A stretch of 64,000 nt of DNA from Anaerolineae bacterium (GTDB lineage Bacteria > Chloroflexota > Anaerolineae > Aggregatilineales > UBA2796). The DNA is taken from positions 24,609 through 88,608 of the forward strand of contig JANWYI010000003.1 of NCBI GenBank assembly GCA_025055255.1. Reading direction: 5' to 3'. The notes under the pieces were generated by a model. It had not been told where the DNA came from. It saw only the letters and a program-made list of their open reading frames with translations, and did no database searches. Shown here piece by piece: positions 22,132 to 31,525 of this stretch. The position numbers were made by a program, and so were the translations under genes. The number at the start of each line of letters is the position of its first letter. Position 1 is the first letter of the stretch.

Positions 22132-23517
22132 TCAGGCTAAGCCTGCGCGTCTGCGCGCCTCGCGGTAGTCTTCAGGCGTGTCAATATCGCGCAGGATGCT
22201 ATCAGTGTCCACGTTGACATAAAAAGTTTGGTGCGCATTGGCGTTGATCACGTCGCGCGGCGCAGCGCCGTATGGCAGGTCAAGGATTGACTGCCACAGG
22301 CTGCGATCAAGCAGAATCGGATGTCCGCGCCTGCCTTTGTAGCTCGGCGCGATGATTTTACCGCGTCCTTCGGCATATGCCTGCATCAACTGTCCAATAA
22401 TTCGTCCATCTACCTGCGGCTGGTCGCCCAGCACGACGAGGCACGCCGCCATGCTCTCATCTAGCGCGCGCAAGCCTGTCTGCAGCGAGGAGAGCATGTC
22501 GCCTGTTCGGTAGTCAGCGTTGTGCGCAAAGCGGACAGGCTCATCAGCTAATGCGGCGCGCACGCGCTCTGCTACGTGACCCGTCACAACGACAATGTCG
22601 TCAAGGCGCAGTCGCTTGAGCCGCTCAGCAATAACGCGGATGATCGGCTTGTTGCCGTCCCATGGCAGCAAGACCTTTGACGTCTCAGGCTGATTCATGC
22701 GCCGTGAAAGTCCGCCTGCTAAGACGACTGCTGCCACGCGCCGCTGCACCTCGTAGATCGGCTCAGCCGACTGCACAGCGCCGCACAGCACAGCGCTCAA
22801 GCGCGGCTCGCGCAGCGCCAAGCGTCCGATCAGGCGTGCCAAGTTGCGCCCTAAGCCGCTCTCTGGCACTTTGTTGATCAGCGCGGCAATGCGCGCGCGC
22901 TCTGGAATGCCTTTTAAGCCAAGCGTCGGATTGCGCAGCACAGAGGCGACCCACATCCAGCGCACGCGCTCGCCGTATGGATAGCCGTATTCTGCGATCA
23001 TCGCCTGCGGATTGTAGACGTGATCGTCGTCCAAAGGCTGACCGACGCAGTCAATGCCGACGACAGGCACTGCCAAAGTTGTGGAAGACGGCACAACAGG
23101 CTCGTGTGCGTATGGCGCCTTGAACGGCAAGCGGCGCGCGCCGTCTGCCTCAACCAAAATTGCGTCTGAGTCCACGCCGTCAATCAAGGCGTCTACCATC
23201 TCAGGCGCAATGCCGATCACTTTCTCAATGCCGCCGCTGCTGATCACTGTGTGATACAAGAACGTGAAGCCGTGTTGATTGAGCGCCCGCGAGAGCGCCT
23301 CTGGACGCGGATTTGTGCCGCTGACATCGGTAGCTACTGCGCTCGGCACATGGACGAGTTCATCAGCGGCGATGCGCGTCGTCGTCGTGGCGAGCACGCG
23401 CCAGCCTTCAGCCGCTAGTTCGTGACCAAGCCGAAAGAGCGCCGACGTCTTGCCGCCGGCGCCGATAAAAGCCACCACCTCGCCACGCCGAACGTTGAGT
23501 GCCTCTCGCAGCTGCAT
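22132..23517 (-). CDS. YqeC-MocA fusion: Mo-hydroxylase accessory and molybdopterin nucleotidyltransferase
   Basis: 461 aa. Residues 1-260 match YqeC, the accessory ATPase-like protein of selenium-dependent molybdenum hydroxylases: VVAFIGAGGKTSALFRL (P-loop-like), TTTTRIAADE and a VEADGARRLPFKAP segment. Residues 265-461 are a MocA/MobA-like nucleotidyltransferase: VVLAGGLSRRMNQPETSKVLLPWDG, then VVLGDQPQVD and GHPILLDRSLW. MocA joins CMP to molybdopterin to make the cytosine-dinucleotide cofactor of xanthine dehydrogenase-type enzymes. In many genomes these are separate genes. It lies 6 bases after a small membrane protein gene in the same operon. Confidence 0.88.
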   Translation of the reverse strand: MQLREALNVRRGEVVAFIGAGGKTSALFRLGHELAAEGWRVLATTTTRIAADELVHVPSAVATDVSGTNPRPEALSRALNQHGFTFLYHTVISSGGIEKVIGIAPEMVDALIDGVDSDAILVEADGARRLPFKAPYAHEPVVPSSTTLAVPVVGIDCVGQPLDDDHVYNPQAMIAEYGYPYGERVRWMWVASVLRNPTLGLKGIPERARIAALINKVPESGLGRNLARLIGRLALREPRLSAVLCGAVQSAEPIYEVQRRVAAVVLAGGLSRRMNQPETSKVLLPWDGNKPIIRVIAERLKRLRLDDIVVVTGHVAERVRAALADEPVRFAHNADYRTGDMLSSLQTGLRALDESMAACLVVLGDQPQVDGRIIGQLMQAYAEGRGKIIAPSYKGRRGHPILLDRSLWQSILDLPYGAAPRDVINANAHQTFYVNVDTDSILRDIDTPEDYREARRRAGLA

Positions 23518-23523
23518 AAGCGC

Positions 23524-23784
23524 TTACCTTCGTCCAAGCAGCAGACGGACAATCTCAAAGCCGACGATCACGATCAGCAGCGGCACAGGCAGCCACAGCA
23601 CATATGCCCAATTGATCGGCTCTGGAAAAGCTAAGCCGACATCTGTGAAGCGGACGAACTCTGGCAAGCTGACTGAGAAGCCGCTCGCCGTGCTGATCTG
23701 AGCAGGTAAGAGCAGCAAGTATGCCGCTACTGCGATGATAAGCACAATTAGCCGTCCTAGTGCGTAAAGAATGGCTCTGCGCAT
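23524..23784 (-). CDS. Small two-helix membrane protein
   Basis: 86 aa with membrane helices at about 7-27 and 60-82 and a short loop between them carrying a conserved-looking FVRFTDVGLAFPEPINW segment. No family recognised. It abuts YqeB with no gap and lies 6 bases before the YqeC-MocA gene, so it belongs to the molybdenum-hydroxylase operon. Confidence 0.65.
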   Translation of the reverse strand: MRRAILYALGRLIVLIIAVAAYLLLLPAQISTASGFSVSLPEFVRFTDVGLAFPEPINWAYVLWLPVPLLIVIVGFEIVRLLLGRR

Positions 23785-24624
23785 TTATGTCTTCACCTGC
23801 TTAGCATTGTACAAAATGGCACGGATCAACGGCACGCTCAGCACTGCCTCAAGCGCGCCGCCACCGACCGCTAGAGACTTGTCTGAGATGGTGAAGCAAT
23901 GCTCACGGCGACCGCGCGGATCGAGATCGCCGATCTTCATGCCTGTTTCAACAGGCGTATCGTCGTCAATCAAGCCGCGCAGCACGCCGTCAAACGGCGC
24001 GTAGATCGGCGTCTCGCCAATCCGCGCGATCAGCTGTCCTTCGCGCAGCACGCGCCCGATAACTGTCGCGCGTCTCATCAAGCCGCTGCACGGCGCGCGC
24101 AGGACGCGCTCTGCCTGCTTGCCGTTCAGGTTAGCAGGCAGACCTGTGTCAGGTTCAGCGCTGCCGCGCCAATACACTCGCCCTAGATGATGTCCGCGAT
24201 TGGTCTCGATCACAGCGTGGCAATCTTCGCCTGCCACAAAGCCCGGACCGAGCGCGATGACCAGTGGCGCTTGGTCAATGTAGGTATCGAGGCGCGCCTT
24301 CGCCACGCGCCCGTCAATGATCACAGCTGGCTCTAGCGCGGCAATGGACGCGCCCTCAGGATCGATTAGGACCGGGATTACGCCTGAGGCAAGCATGGCA
24401 TATAGTTCAGAAAGGTTGTCCAGTGACGCGCGCCGCGCCACAATGCCTTCGATAATTACAGCGCCGTAGACAGCCGCCATGCCATAGCTGACCGTTATGC
24501 GGACCGCCAAAGGCTTTGCCAGTTCTGTGATCACGACTGGTAAGCCTGCCTTGCGCAGCCGATAAGCGACGCCTGAGGCAAGGTCGCCGCCGCCACGCAG
24601 CAGAATCAGCGGATTAGCGCGCAC
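23785..24624 (-). CDS. yqeB: YqeB, selenium-dependent molybdenum hydroxylase system protein (EF2563 family)
   Basis: 279 aa. Signatures: ILLRGGGDLASGVAYRLRKAG (Rossmann-like start), VVITELAKPLAVRITVSYG, GPGFVAGEDCHAVIETNRGHHLG and an ending with ERVLRAPCSGL and ETGMKIGDLDPRG. YqeB proteins occur with labile-selenium molybdenum hydroxylases; the exact reaction is not known. The start overlaps the end of the hydroxylase gene by 11 bases, indicating coupling. Confidence 0.9.
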   Translation of the reverse strand: MRANPLILLRGGGDLASGVAYRLRKAGLPVVITELAKPLAVRITVSYGMAAVYGAVIIEGIVARRASLDNLSELYAMLASGVIPVLIDPEGASIAALEPAVIIDGRVAKARLDTYIDQAPLVIALGPGFVAGEDCHAVIETNRGHHLGRVYWRGSAEPDTGLPANLNGKQAERVLRAPCSGLMRRATVIGRVLREGQLIARIGETPIYAPFDGVLRGLIDDDTPVETGMKIGDLDPRGRREHCFTISDKSLAVGGGALEAVLSVPLIRAILYNAKQVKT

Positions 24625-26881
24625 CGTCTGCTACTCCTGCTGCTGCTAAGCCTAAGTAGACACGATCAGGTGTCATCGGCAAGCTATCGAACCAGACGCC
24701 TGTGGCGTCACGGATTGCTGCGGCGATGGCAGGCGCCACAGGCAGATACGGCATCTCCGCCATGCCGCGCGCGCCCCAAGGTCCTATTGGATCGGCGTAC
24801 TCTAGGATGACCGTCTCTACCTTGTGTGGCACGTCGCCCACAGTCGGAATCAAGTAGGTTGAGAGGTACGGATTTTTGATGACGCCGTTTTCGACCACCA
24901 AATGTTCATACAGCACATAGCCGACCGCTTGCACCACAGCGCCTTCGACCTGTCCGCGCACGAGCTCAGGATTGACCGCGCGCCCGACATCGCTGGCAGA
25001 GACAACGCGCAACACTGTCACTTGCCCGGTCTCCGTGTCCACCTCAACCTCAAAGGCTTGCGCCACATAGCCGTAGGCGAAGTTCGGCTCAGCGCGCCCA
25101 GTCTCTGGATCGTAAGGCGTGGTGGCAGGCGGACGGTACTTGAATGTGCCAATGGCAGGACGCTCCTCATTACGCCATGCTTGGAGCGCGAGCTCTGCGG
25201 CGCCGCGCACAGCGTTGCCCGCCATGAACGTGATCCGCGAGGCTGATGAACTGCCCGCGTCATCGGTTTGCGCTGTATCGTGCGTGATCAACGTCACTTT
25301 GTGCAGCGGCACGCCGACTGCCTCCGCTGCCATCTGCGCAATGACTGTGTGTGCGCCCTGCCCGACCTCTGCACTCGCTTGCCGCACGATCACGCGCTCA
25401 ATTTCGGCGTCGCCGTGCAGCTCAATCGTTGCCCAAGCGCGCTCTGGAAAGCCAAAGCTGAAGCCAATGTTCTTGAAACCACACGCAAAGCCGACTCCAC
25501 GCCGCTTGTGCCGCTCAGCAGGCTGTGCGATTGGCTTGCGCCGCCAGCCTGTCGGCGTCTCTTCCCAGTAGCCGCTGCGTCGTGCGCACTCTGCCACTAC
25601 GCGATCAATGGTCACGCCGCGCGGCAACGGCGTGCCAACTGAGAGCAGATCGCCTTCGCGCAGGATGTTGCGCAGCCGAAGCTCGACCGGATCCATGCCG
25701 AGCGCCTCTGCCAGCTTGTTCATCTGCCCTTCAGCGGCAAAAATTGCCTGCGGACCGCCAAAGCCGCGGAAGGCGCCTGCTGGGATGTTGTTAGTGAAGA
25801 CGCCGTACGTATCAAGGCGAATATTCGGGATGCAGTACGGACCGGTCGCCAACAGATTGGCGTTGCCCATGACCTTGCTGGTCGTGTAGGCGTAGGCGCC
25901 GCCGTCACCAATCACGGTTGACTCGACCGCCACCACTTTGCCTTCGCGCGTGGCGCCCCACTTGGCATAGATTTTGATCGGATGCCGCTTGTGGTGCGCC
26001 AAGATTGACTCCTCGCGGCTCCAGATGATCTTGACAGGTCGCCTGAGCTTCCATGCCGCCAATGCCAAGACGATCTGCACGGACATATCCTCGCGTCCGC
26101 CGAAAGCGCCGCCAATGGCAGGGTAGATCACGCGCACTTGATCGAGCGGCAAGTTCAAAGCATGCGCGATTTGCTTCTGATCCTCGTGCGCCCACTGCCC
26201 TGCCACAATGACTGTGACACGCCCTTGATCGTCAATGTAGCCCAGACCTGCCTCTGGCTGCAGGTAGGCATGTTCCTGCCAGCTCGTGGTGTAGACGCCT
26301 TCCACTACGACCTCTGCCTGCGCCCAGCCTTGCGCCATGTCGCCCTTGCGGATTTTGTAGTGGCACAAGATGTTGCGCGGATACTTCTCATGCAGCTGCG
26401 GCGCGCCTTCTGCCATTGCCGCCTCAGGATCGGTCACAATGGGCAGGTCTTCATAGGTGACCTTAATCAGATCGCGCGCCTTTGCAGCAATTTCCTCAGT
26501 CTCTGCCACTACAACCGCTACACAGTCAGCAAGGCAACGCACGATGTCAGCGCCTGCTTTTGTGCTACCGACGCCACAAATGACAGGCTGATCGTAAATG
26601 ATCAAACCATATTCGTTACATGGCACGTCCGCAGCCGTGAAAATAGCGACCACGCCATCAAGCGCCGCTGCTTCACTGGTATCCACGCTCAGGATGCGCG
26701 CATGGACGCGATCTGAGTAGCGGATTTTCATCCACAGCTGTCCGTCCATGTCAATGTCGCCTGGATAAGGCGTCTCACCAGTGACCTTGCCGAGCGCGTC
26801 CAAACGGTGGACAGACTGCCCAACGATCACAGTCTTGGCGTGTTCGATTGGATAGGCAGGCGTCTGATCGGACATGCTCAA
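24614..26881 (-). CDS. Xanthine dehydrogenase-family molybdopterin-binding subunit
   Basis: 755 aa, normal length for the large subunit of xanthine dehydrogenase/aldehyde oxidoreductase-type enzymes. Landmarks: RLDALGKVTGETPYPGDI, GGAFGGREDMSVQ, GAFRGFGGPQAIFAAE, SAEVGQGAHTVIAQMAAE and GARGMAEMPYLPVAPAI with the catalytic Glu near residue 709. The gene reads through without an in-frame UGA, so any selenium would be the labile cofactor type suggested by the YqeB/YqeC neighbours. The iron-sulfur and FAD subunit genes are not beside it. Substrate (purine, nicotinate or aldehyde) is unknown. AGGAGAGG precedes the ATG. Confidence 0.92.
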   Translation of the reverse strand: MSMSDQTPAYPIEHAKTVIVGQSVHRLDALGKVTGETPYPGDIDMDGQLWMKIRYSDRVHARILSVDTSEAAALDGVVAIFTAADVPCNEYGLIIYDQPVICGVGSTKAGADIVRCLADCVAVVVAETEEIAAKARDLIKVTYEDLPIVTDPEAAMAEGAPQLHEKYPRNILCHYKIRKGDMAQGWAQAEVVVEGVYTTSWQEHAYLQPEAGLGYIDDQGRVTVIVAGQWAHEDQKQIAHALNLPLDQVRVIYPAIGGAFGGREDMSVQIVLALAAWKLRRPVKIIWSREESILAHHKRHPIKIYAKWGATREGKVVAVESTVIGDGGAYAYTTSKVMGNANLLATGPYCIPNIRLDTYGVFTNNIPAGAFRGFGGPQAIFAAEGQMNKLAEALGMDPVELRLRNILREGDLLSVGTPLPRGVTIDRVVAECARRSGYWEETPTGWRRKPIAQPAERHKRRGVGFACGFKNIGFSFGFPERAWATIELHGDAEIERVIVRQASAEVGQGAHTVIAQMAAEAVGVPLHKVTLITHDTAQTDDAGSSSASRITFMAGNAVRGAAELALQAWRNEERPAIGTFKYRPPATTPYDPETGRAEPNFAYGYVAQAFEVEVDTETGQVTVLRVVSASDVGRAVNPELVRGQVEGAVVQAVGYVLYEHLVVENGVIKNPYLSTYLIPTVGDVPHKVETVILEYADPIGPWGARGMAEMPYLPVAPAIAAAIRDATGVWFDSLPMTPDRVYLGLAAAGVADGAR

Positions 26882-26897
26882 CTACCTCTCCTGCGAG

Positions 26898-27269
26898 CTA
26901 CCAGTTTTGCAGGTCGCGCGAGATGGTCGTCTTAGGCGGCAGCTTGCGCTTGTTCTCGATATCGCGCCTGCTCGGTCCGGCAATGATCGCCACGAGCGCG
27001 TAAGCAACGCCCATCATGGCAAGCCACAGCAAGCCGCCGACGATCAGCAAGCCCTGCGGCTTGATGAACAGCTCTTTAGCGCCGTTAGCGGCGACCGTCT
27101 CGATGACATAGACCATGCGCAGCTGCTGCACCTCTGGGATGATCAGCTGCGCCAAGAAGTAGGACGCTACGCCGAAGCCAATGGCGAGGATCAAGCCGAA
27201 AACAGGCGCTAACGGATTGCGCGACTTTTTTGGTTCTTCTCGGACAACGCTCGTTCTTTCCTTAGGCAT
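26898..27269 (-). CDS. Small membrane protein of the Mo-hydroxylase operon
   Basis: 123 aa with a charged cytosolic N-terminus, membrane helices at about 22-45 and 75-97, and a basic C-terminus. No family recognised. It is 16 bases before the hydroxylase gene and 3 bases after the Thr/Pro-rich protein gene, so it is in the same transcript. Confidence 0.65.
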   Translation of the reverse strand: MPKERTSVVREEPKKSRNPLAPVFGLILAIGFGVASYFLAQLIIPEVQQLRMVYVIETVAANGAKELFIKPQGLLIVGGLLWLAMMGVAYALVAIIAGPSRRDIENKRKLPPKTTISRDLQNW

Positions 27270-27272
27270 AGC

Positions 27273-28589
27273 TCAGTTCCCTCCACTGACTAACAGACGG
27301 AAAAAGTAGGTTGCAAAGCCTTCTGACCAAGTGACCTCTACACCTAGAATGTATGTGCCTGCCTGGATAGGCAAAATGTACACAGGAATCGGGCTGAGTG
27401 ACAAGCCCTGCGAGCCAAGCAGCGTCACACCATCTGCCTCAAACAAATTCACCACAACGGTCGCTGGCTGCAAGCTGAACTGTAGCTGTGCAATGCTACC
27501 TGCGGCGCCGACTACTCGCGTGATGGGCGCATCAAGCGGCGTGCTGAGGCAGCGCTGACCGCCTGGCGTGTTCAAGCAGCCGACCAGCGCGATTGGCGCG
27601 AAGGCTACGTCGCCGATGACAATTTGCACGTTCGGGAAGCCGAGCTCGCTCAGCGGCGGCAGCGTAGCTGTGGGCAACAGCGCTACAGGCGTCGGACTGG
27701 GCAGCGACGGTAACGTAGCGACTGGCTCTGGTGTGGCGATGCTGAGCGTCGCTGTCAGTGTTGGACTGAGCAAAGGCGCTACAGTGGCGGTCGGCGCAAG
27801 TGTGACAATGCCGAGCGTCGGAGTTGGCGTTGGACTAATCTGCAGACTCGGCGTCTCAGGCAGAACAGGTGTCTCAGGCGCAAGCGTAACAATGCCGAGC
27901 GTCGGGGTTGGCGTCACTACGAAGACAGGTGAGGTTTCAGGGGGCGGCGTTGCTGTTATGACGCGGCGCGGCGTGTTCGTTGCGGTTGGCGTCGGCGTGT
28001 TGGTGAAGGTCGGTGTGCGTGTAGGCGTACTCGTTGCGGTTGGCGTCGGCGTATTGGTGAAGGTCGGCGTACTCGTCGGCGTCGGCGTGTTTGTTGGACG
28101 CGGCAGCACTTGCAAGGCAAAGGCGTAGCTGACAAAAAACTCGCCTTGACCGCGATCATCAGGGTAAATGGCTGTGACCAGCACGCGCTGCCGATTGCGG
28201 CTGAGATTTTCCAGTGTCAGGACGCCATTGGTGGCAAGCAGGTCACGAGTCGGCGGATCAGCGTTCGGCGGCGCTGCGTCAATAAAAGCGATGCTGAATG
28301 CTTGTGGTGCAGGCTGCGCAGGGCTGATCACGAAAGTGATCACTTTGTCTTCGCGCGCGCCGATGAGAGCAGTCGGCTGTGGATCGTCCACAAAAGTGCA
28401 GAGCGGCGTGTTATCAGGCTTAGGGTAGCATGCTGAGCCTGCTGTGCCGTCAAACAACACGCCTTCGTACTGCGCACGGATCACCGGCGGCTGTGGCGGA
28501 CGATTACTCTGAGCAAAGATTGGCACAAGGACGACTGCCAAGATCAAAAGACTGCCAAGCCATAAAAGTTGATGAGCGCGTGGCTTCAT
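27273..28589 (-). CDS. Secreted protein with Thr/Pro-rich low-complexity stalk
   Basis: 438 aa from an ATG preceded by GAGGAAG; an in-frame extension of 51 codons upstream has no secretion signal at its start and is rejected. N-terminal signal peptide (about 1-27), a beta-rich domain (30-175, with FVISPAQPAPQAFSIAF), a Thr/Pro/Ala stalk (about 180-320) and a C-terminal beta domain ending ATYFFRLLVSGGN. Such TPT repeats are common in secreted Chloroflexota proteins and probably act as extended surface linkers. Function unknown. It leads the operon with the molybdenum hydroxylase, which may be coincidental. Confidence 0.75.
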   Translation of the reverse strand: MKPRAHQLLWLGSLLILAVVLVPIFAQSNRPPQPPVIRAQYEGVLFDGTAGSACYPKPDNTPLCTFVDDPQPTALIGAREDKVITFVISPAQPAPQAFSIAFIDAAPPNADPPTRDLLATNGVLTLENLSRNRQRVLVTAIYPDDRGQGEFFVSYAFALQVLPRPTNTPTPTSTPTFTNTPTPTATSTPTRTPTFTNTPTPTATNTPRRVITATPPPETSPVFVVTPTPTLGIVTLAPETPVLPETPSLQISPTPTPTLGIVTLAPTATVAPLLSPTLTATLSIATPEPVATLPSLPSPTPVALLPTATLPPLSELGFPNVQIVIGDVAFAPIALVGCLNTPGGQRCLSTPLDAPITRVVGAAGSIAQLQFSLQPATVVVNLFEADGVTLLGSQGLSLSPIPVYILPIQAGTYILGVEVTWSEGFATYFFRLLVSGGN

Positions 28590-28747
28590 AAGGTCTCTTC
28601 CTCTGCTTAGACGACTGCACAAAAGCAGCGGCAGGTACGCCTGAACACTTCCGCCTGCTTTTGATGGCGATTGTAGAATGAATCGGCGAATCGCGCTATG
28701 CTCTATGGCATAAATCGCTGAAGTCAAAACAAGTCGGAGCAATCGCT

Positions 28748-29908
28748 GTGAGCGTACAGACGCAACATGCCTTGATAGACTTTTACCACGCGCGCTTGAG
28801 TGCCATCGTCAACTTGGTCAGCGACCTAGCCAATTTTGAGACGCCAACAACTGATAAAGCCGCTGTAGACGCGCTCGGCGCCTTCGTCCGCCAAAAAGTC
28901 GAGGCGCTCGGCGCACAGGTCACTGTTTTTCCGCGCCAAGCCGTCGGCGACATCCTCCTAGCCAAATGGAACGCGCAGGCGTCAGGCAAACCGATTGTCT
29001 TTTTCATGCATCTCGACACAGTCTGGCAACTTGGCACACTGGCACAGCGACCTGTGCATGTGGAAGGCGACCGTTTGATCGGTCCTGGCACATGGGACAT
29101 GAAAGCGAGCATCGGCGTGGTGCTGAGCGTGCTGGCAGGCTTGCAAGAGCGCGGCGCATTTCCGAATCGTCCAATTTGGGCGCTCTTCACCACTGATGAA
29201 GAGACAGGCAGTCTGCACAGCTGGGAAATTATTGAAGAAGTAGCGCGTCAAGCAGGCTTGTGCCTGGTCATGGAATTCGCAGCGACCAATGGCGGCATCA
29301 AGACGTGGCGCAAAGGCATCGCTAACTATCAGGTCAGCGTGATAGGCAAAGCATCACACGCAGGCAACGCGCCTGAGAAAGGCGTCAATGCAGTAGTGGA
29401 GCTGGCACATCAGATTTTGCGCATCACAGAGCTGAATCGGCTCGATCTCGGCACTTCGGTCTCTGTGACCGTGATACAAGGCGGCACAGCGACAAACGTC
29501 ATCCCAGAGCGCGCTGTGGCGCAGGTAGACGTGCGCTTTAAGACTCAGGCAGAGGCAGAGCGCGTCCATCAGGCGCTGGTGAGCCTGACACCTGTCCTGA
29601 ATGGCGCTAGAGTCGAGGTGACTCAGCGCGGTCAACGTCCGCCAATGGAGCGCGACGCCACGATGATCCGCAGCTATGAGCAGCTGAAAGCAATTGTGGC
29701 AGAGCTGGGGATGGAGTTGCCTGAGGAAGGTAGCGGCGGCGGTAGCGACGGCAACATCACAGCGGCGCTGGGCATTCCAACATTAGACGGTCTTGGTCCG
29801 TTAGGCGAAGGCGCACATGCTGCGCACGAGCAAGTGTTGATCAGCAGCATTCCTGCGCGCGCCGCCATGCTGGACGCGCTGCTGCGCCAATGGCGCTTTG
29901 AGGAGTGA
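28748..29908 (+). CDS. M20 family metallopeptidase (glutamate carboxypeptidase-like)
   Basis: 386 aa from a GTG start. Zinc ligands and catalytic residues are in FFMHLDTVWQLGTL (H-x-D), GTWDMKASIGV (bridging Asp), FTTDEETGSLHS (catalytic Glu plus ligand Glu), EFAATNGG (ligand) and the final GEGAHAAHE (His). A central dimerisation domain spans about 185-295. The arrangement matches carboxypeptidase G2-type M20A enzymes that hydrolyse C-terminal amino acids or acylated amino acids. No signal peptide, so probably cytosolic. Confidence 0.9.
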   Translation: MSVQTQHALIDFYHARLSAIVNLVSDLANFETPTTDKAAVDALGAFVRQKVEALGAQVTVFPRQAVGDILLAKWNAQASGKPIVFFMHLDTVWQLGTLAQRPVHVEGDRLIGPGTWDMKASIGVVLSVLAGLQERGAFPNRPIWALFTTDEETGSLHSWEIIEEVARQAGLCLVMEFAATNGGIKTWRKGIANYQVSVIGKASHAGNAPEKGVNAVVELAHQILRITELNRLDLGTSVSVTVIQGGTATNVIPERAVAQVDVRFKTQAEAERVHQALVSLTPVLNGARVEVTQRGQRPPMERDATMIRSYEQLKAIVAELGMELPEEGSGGGSDGNITAALGIPTLDGLGPLGEGAHAAHEQVLISSIPARAAMLDALLRQWRFEE

Positions 29909-29925
29909 ACGACGTGGAGCGAAAT

Positions 29926-30180
29926 ATGCACGATGAGCAGCGGATAGACTTGAGCGCATGGTGGTGGATGGCGCCGCTCGGCTTGACGATCATCGGCTTT
30001 GGTCTCAGCCTGACAGGGCAAGCGATCATCGCTAAGAGCAAAGGCAAGTCATTCTGGCATTGGTTCGGGCTTGGCACGCTTGGCTTGACTGTCTTGAACA
30101 GCGGCGTTTCAATCTTCGGCGACGCTGTGAAGCGCCGCACTCTGTTAGCGTTGAGAGCGCGCCAGACCACAACGCTCTGA
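29926..30180 (+). CDS. Small two-helix membrane protein
   Basis: 84 aa from an ATG with GGAG 7 bases upstream; a GTG at 29905 overlapping the peptidase stop is an alternative start. Two membrane helices (about 15-35 and 46-66) with a basic loop KSKGKSFWHW between them. No family recognised. It sits directly after the peptidase gene and before a bidirectional hairpin. Confidence 0.6.
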   Translation: MHDEQRIDLSAWWWMAPLGLTIIGFGLSLTGQAIIAKSKGKSFWHWFGLGTLGLTVLNSGVSIFGDAVKRRTLLALRARQTTTL

Positions 30181-30184
30181 GACG

Positions 30185-30213
30185 AGTGAGGGACACACAA
30201 AGCGTCCCTCACT
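30185..30213. terminator. Bidirectional terminator hairpin
   Basis: Perfect 10-base inverted repeat AGTGAGGGAC / GTCCCTCACT with a 9-base loop, between the convergent membrane protein and HtrA genes. There is no strong T-tract on either side. Confidence 0.6.
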
Positions 30214-30230
30214 GCTCTTGCAACGCGCTG

Positions 30231-31391
30231 TTAACGCACTTGGGCAGGACGCGGGGCAAGGCGCACAGTCACCTTGATCTTCTCGCCATTGCGCAAGATG
30301 GTCAGCGTGACTTCGTCGCCCGGCTTAGTGCGCGTGAACAAGTAGCCCAGCAAATCCTCAAAGACTCTGATCTTCATGCCGTCAATTTCAGTGATGATGT
30401 CGCCGCCGACTGGCACAGGCTCGCCGTCAATGCTCAGCTCGCGCGTGGCGCCGCGAATGCCTGCAGCAGCTGCTGGTCCGCCTGCCACCACGCTGCTGAC
30501 CAGCACGCCTGTTGTGCGCATGTCTAGACCGAGCGCCTCAGCGATGTTCGAGGTCAAGGTTGTGCCTGTGATACCGAGATAGGAATGCTCAACTCTACCA
30601 TTGGCGATCAGCTGGTCAGCCATCAGACGTACAATGTTGCTCGGCACAGCAAAGCCGATGCCTGCTGACTGCTCCACGTTGCTGCGAATGGCAGTGTTGA
30701 CGCCGATCACCTCGCCACGATAGTTGAAGAGCGGACCACCACTGTTGCCCGGATTAATAGCTGCATCGGTCTGGATAATCTGTGGAATGCTGAACTGCTG
30801 CTGGCGCAGTGAACGTCCAACAGCGCTGACAATGCCGAGCGTCATCGTGTTGTTCAGACCGAACGGATTGCCAATCGCAATGGCGCGCTCACCGACGCGC
30901 ACCTGGTCTGAGTCAGCCAGTGGCAACGGCTGCAGGTAGGAAATTTGAGCAGGATCGACTCTCACAACGGCAATGTCAGCATCTGGCGCCGTGCCGACAA
31001 TGCGCGCAGGCAGGCGCAATCCATCAGCGAAGATGACTGTGATGCGATCTGCCGACTCGACCACGTGGTTATTGGTCACAATGTGACCGTTGCGGTCGTA
31101 GAGGAAACCAGAGCCTTGTGCAATGCGATAGCGCGGCTCAACAGGCAGGCTCGGATCAATGAACGGCATGATGCTGCGCAGCGATATGTTGGCAGGGATG
31201 CGCACCTCAAGCGCCACGACCGACGCATTAACTTGCTCGTAGATGCGCTGCAGCAGCGCTGTCTCGCTATCCACAAAATCCTGCCCTTGCACACGGACAG
31301 GTGCACCAGAGAGCAGACTGCCCAAGGCTATGCCGATGATCAAGGTGATGGCGATCAGCGCCGAGAACGCCGTGCGGCTCAGACGAACCAT
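30231..31391 (-). CDS. HtrA/DegP-like serine protease with PDZ domain
   Basis: 386 aa. An uncleaved-looking N-terminal membrane anchor (about 8-28) precedes a trypsin-fold protease with the triad H109 (VTNNHVVE), D139 (PDADIAVV) and S217 (NPGNSGGPLF). One PDZ domain follows at about 280-380, with YLGITG and GGDIITEIDG. HtrA proteases degrade or sense misfolded envelope proteins. Length and order match DegS/HtrA of the one-PDZ type. It is leftward and ends at the hairpin at 30185-30213. Confidence 0.95.
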   Translation of the reverse strand: MVRLSRTAFSALIAITLIIGIALGSLLSGAPVRVQGQDFVDSETALLQRIYEQVNASVVALEVRIPANISLRSIMPFIDPSLPVEPRYRIAQGSGFLYDRNGHIVTNNHVVESADRITVIFADGLRLPARIVGTAPDADIAVVRVDPAQISYLQPLPLADSDQVRVGERAIAIGNPFGLNNTMTLGIVSAVGRSLRQQQFSIPQIIQTDAAINPGNSGGPLFNYRGEVIGVNTAIRSNVEQSAGIGFAVPSNIVRLMADQLIANGRVEHSYLGITGTTLTSNIAEALGLDMRTTGVLVSSVVAGGPAAAAGIRGATRELSIDGEPVPVGGDIITEIDGMKIRVFEDLLGYLFTRTKPGDEVTLTILRNGEKIKVTVRLAPRPAQVR

Positions 31392-31525
31392 AGTCTCACA
31401 ACTCGCTTTCTTTCAGCTTGTATCTAGTCTTATGCTAAAGCCTAGCACAAACGGATCGGAAAGGCGTTAGAAGCGTCTGAGAAAGTTATATGTGAGCGCA
31501 GGGTCTCAGCCATTTGCTTCTATGC

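Noticed and set aside
26138..26716. 192-codon plus-strand frame opposite the Mo-hydroxylase gene.
   Set aside because: Cys/Asn-rich shadow of a clearly identified enzyme gene.
24614..26881. Possible selenocysteine (in-frame UGA) in the molybdenum hydroxylase.
   Set aside because: The gene reads through without internal stop; YqeB and YqeC indicate labile selenium, not selenocysteine.
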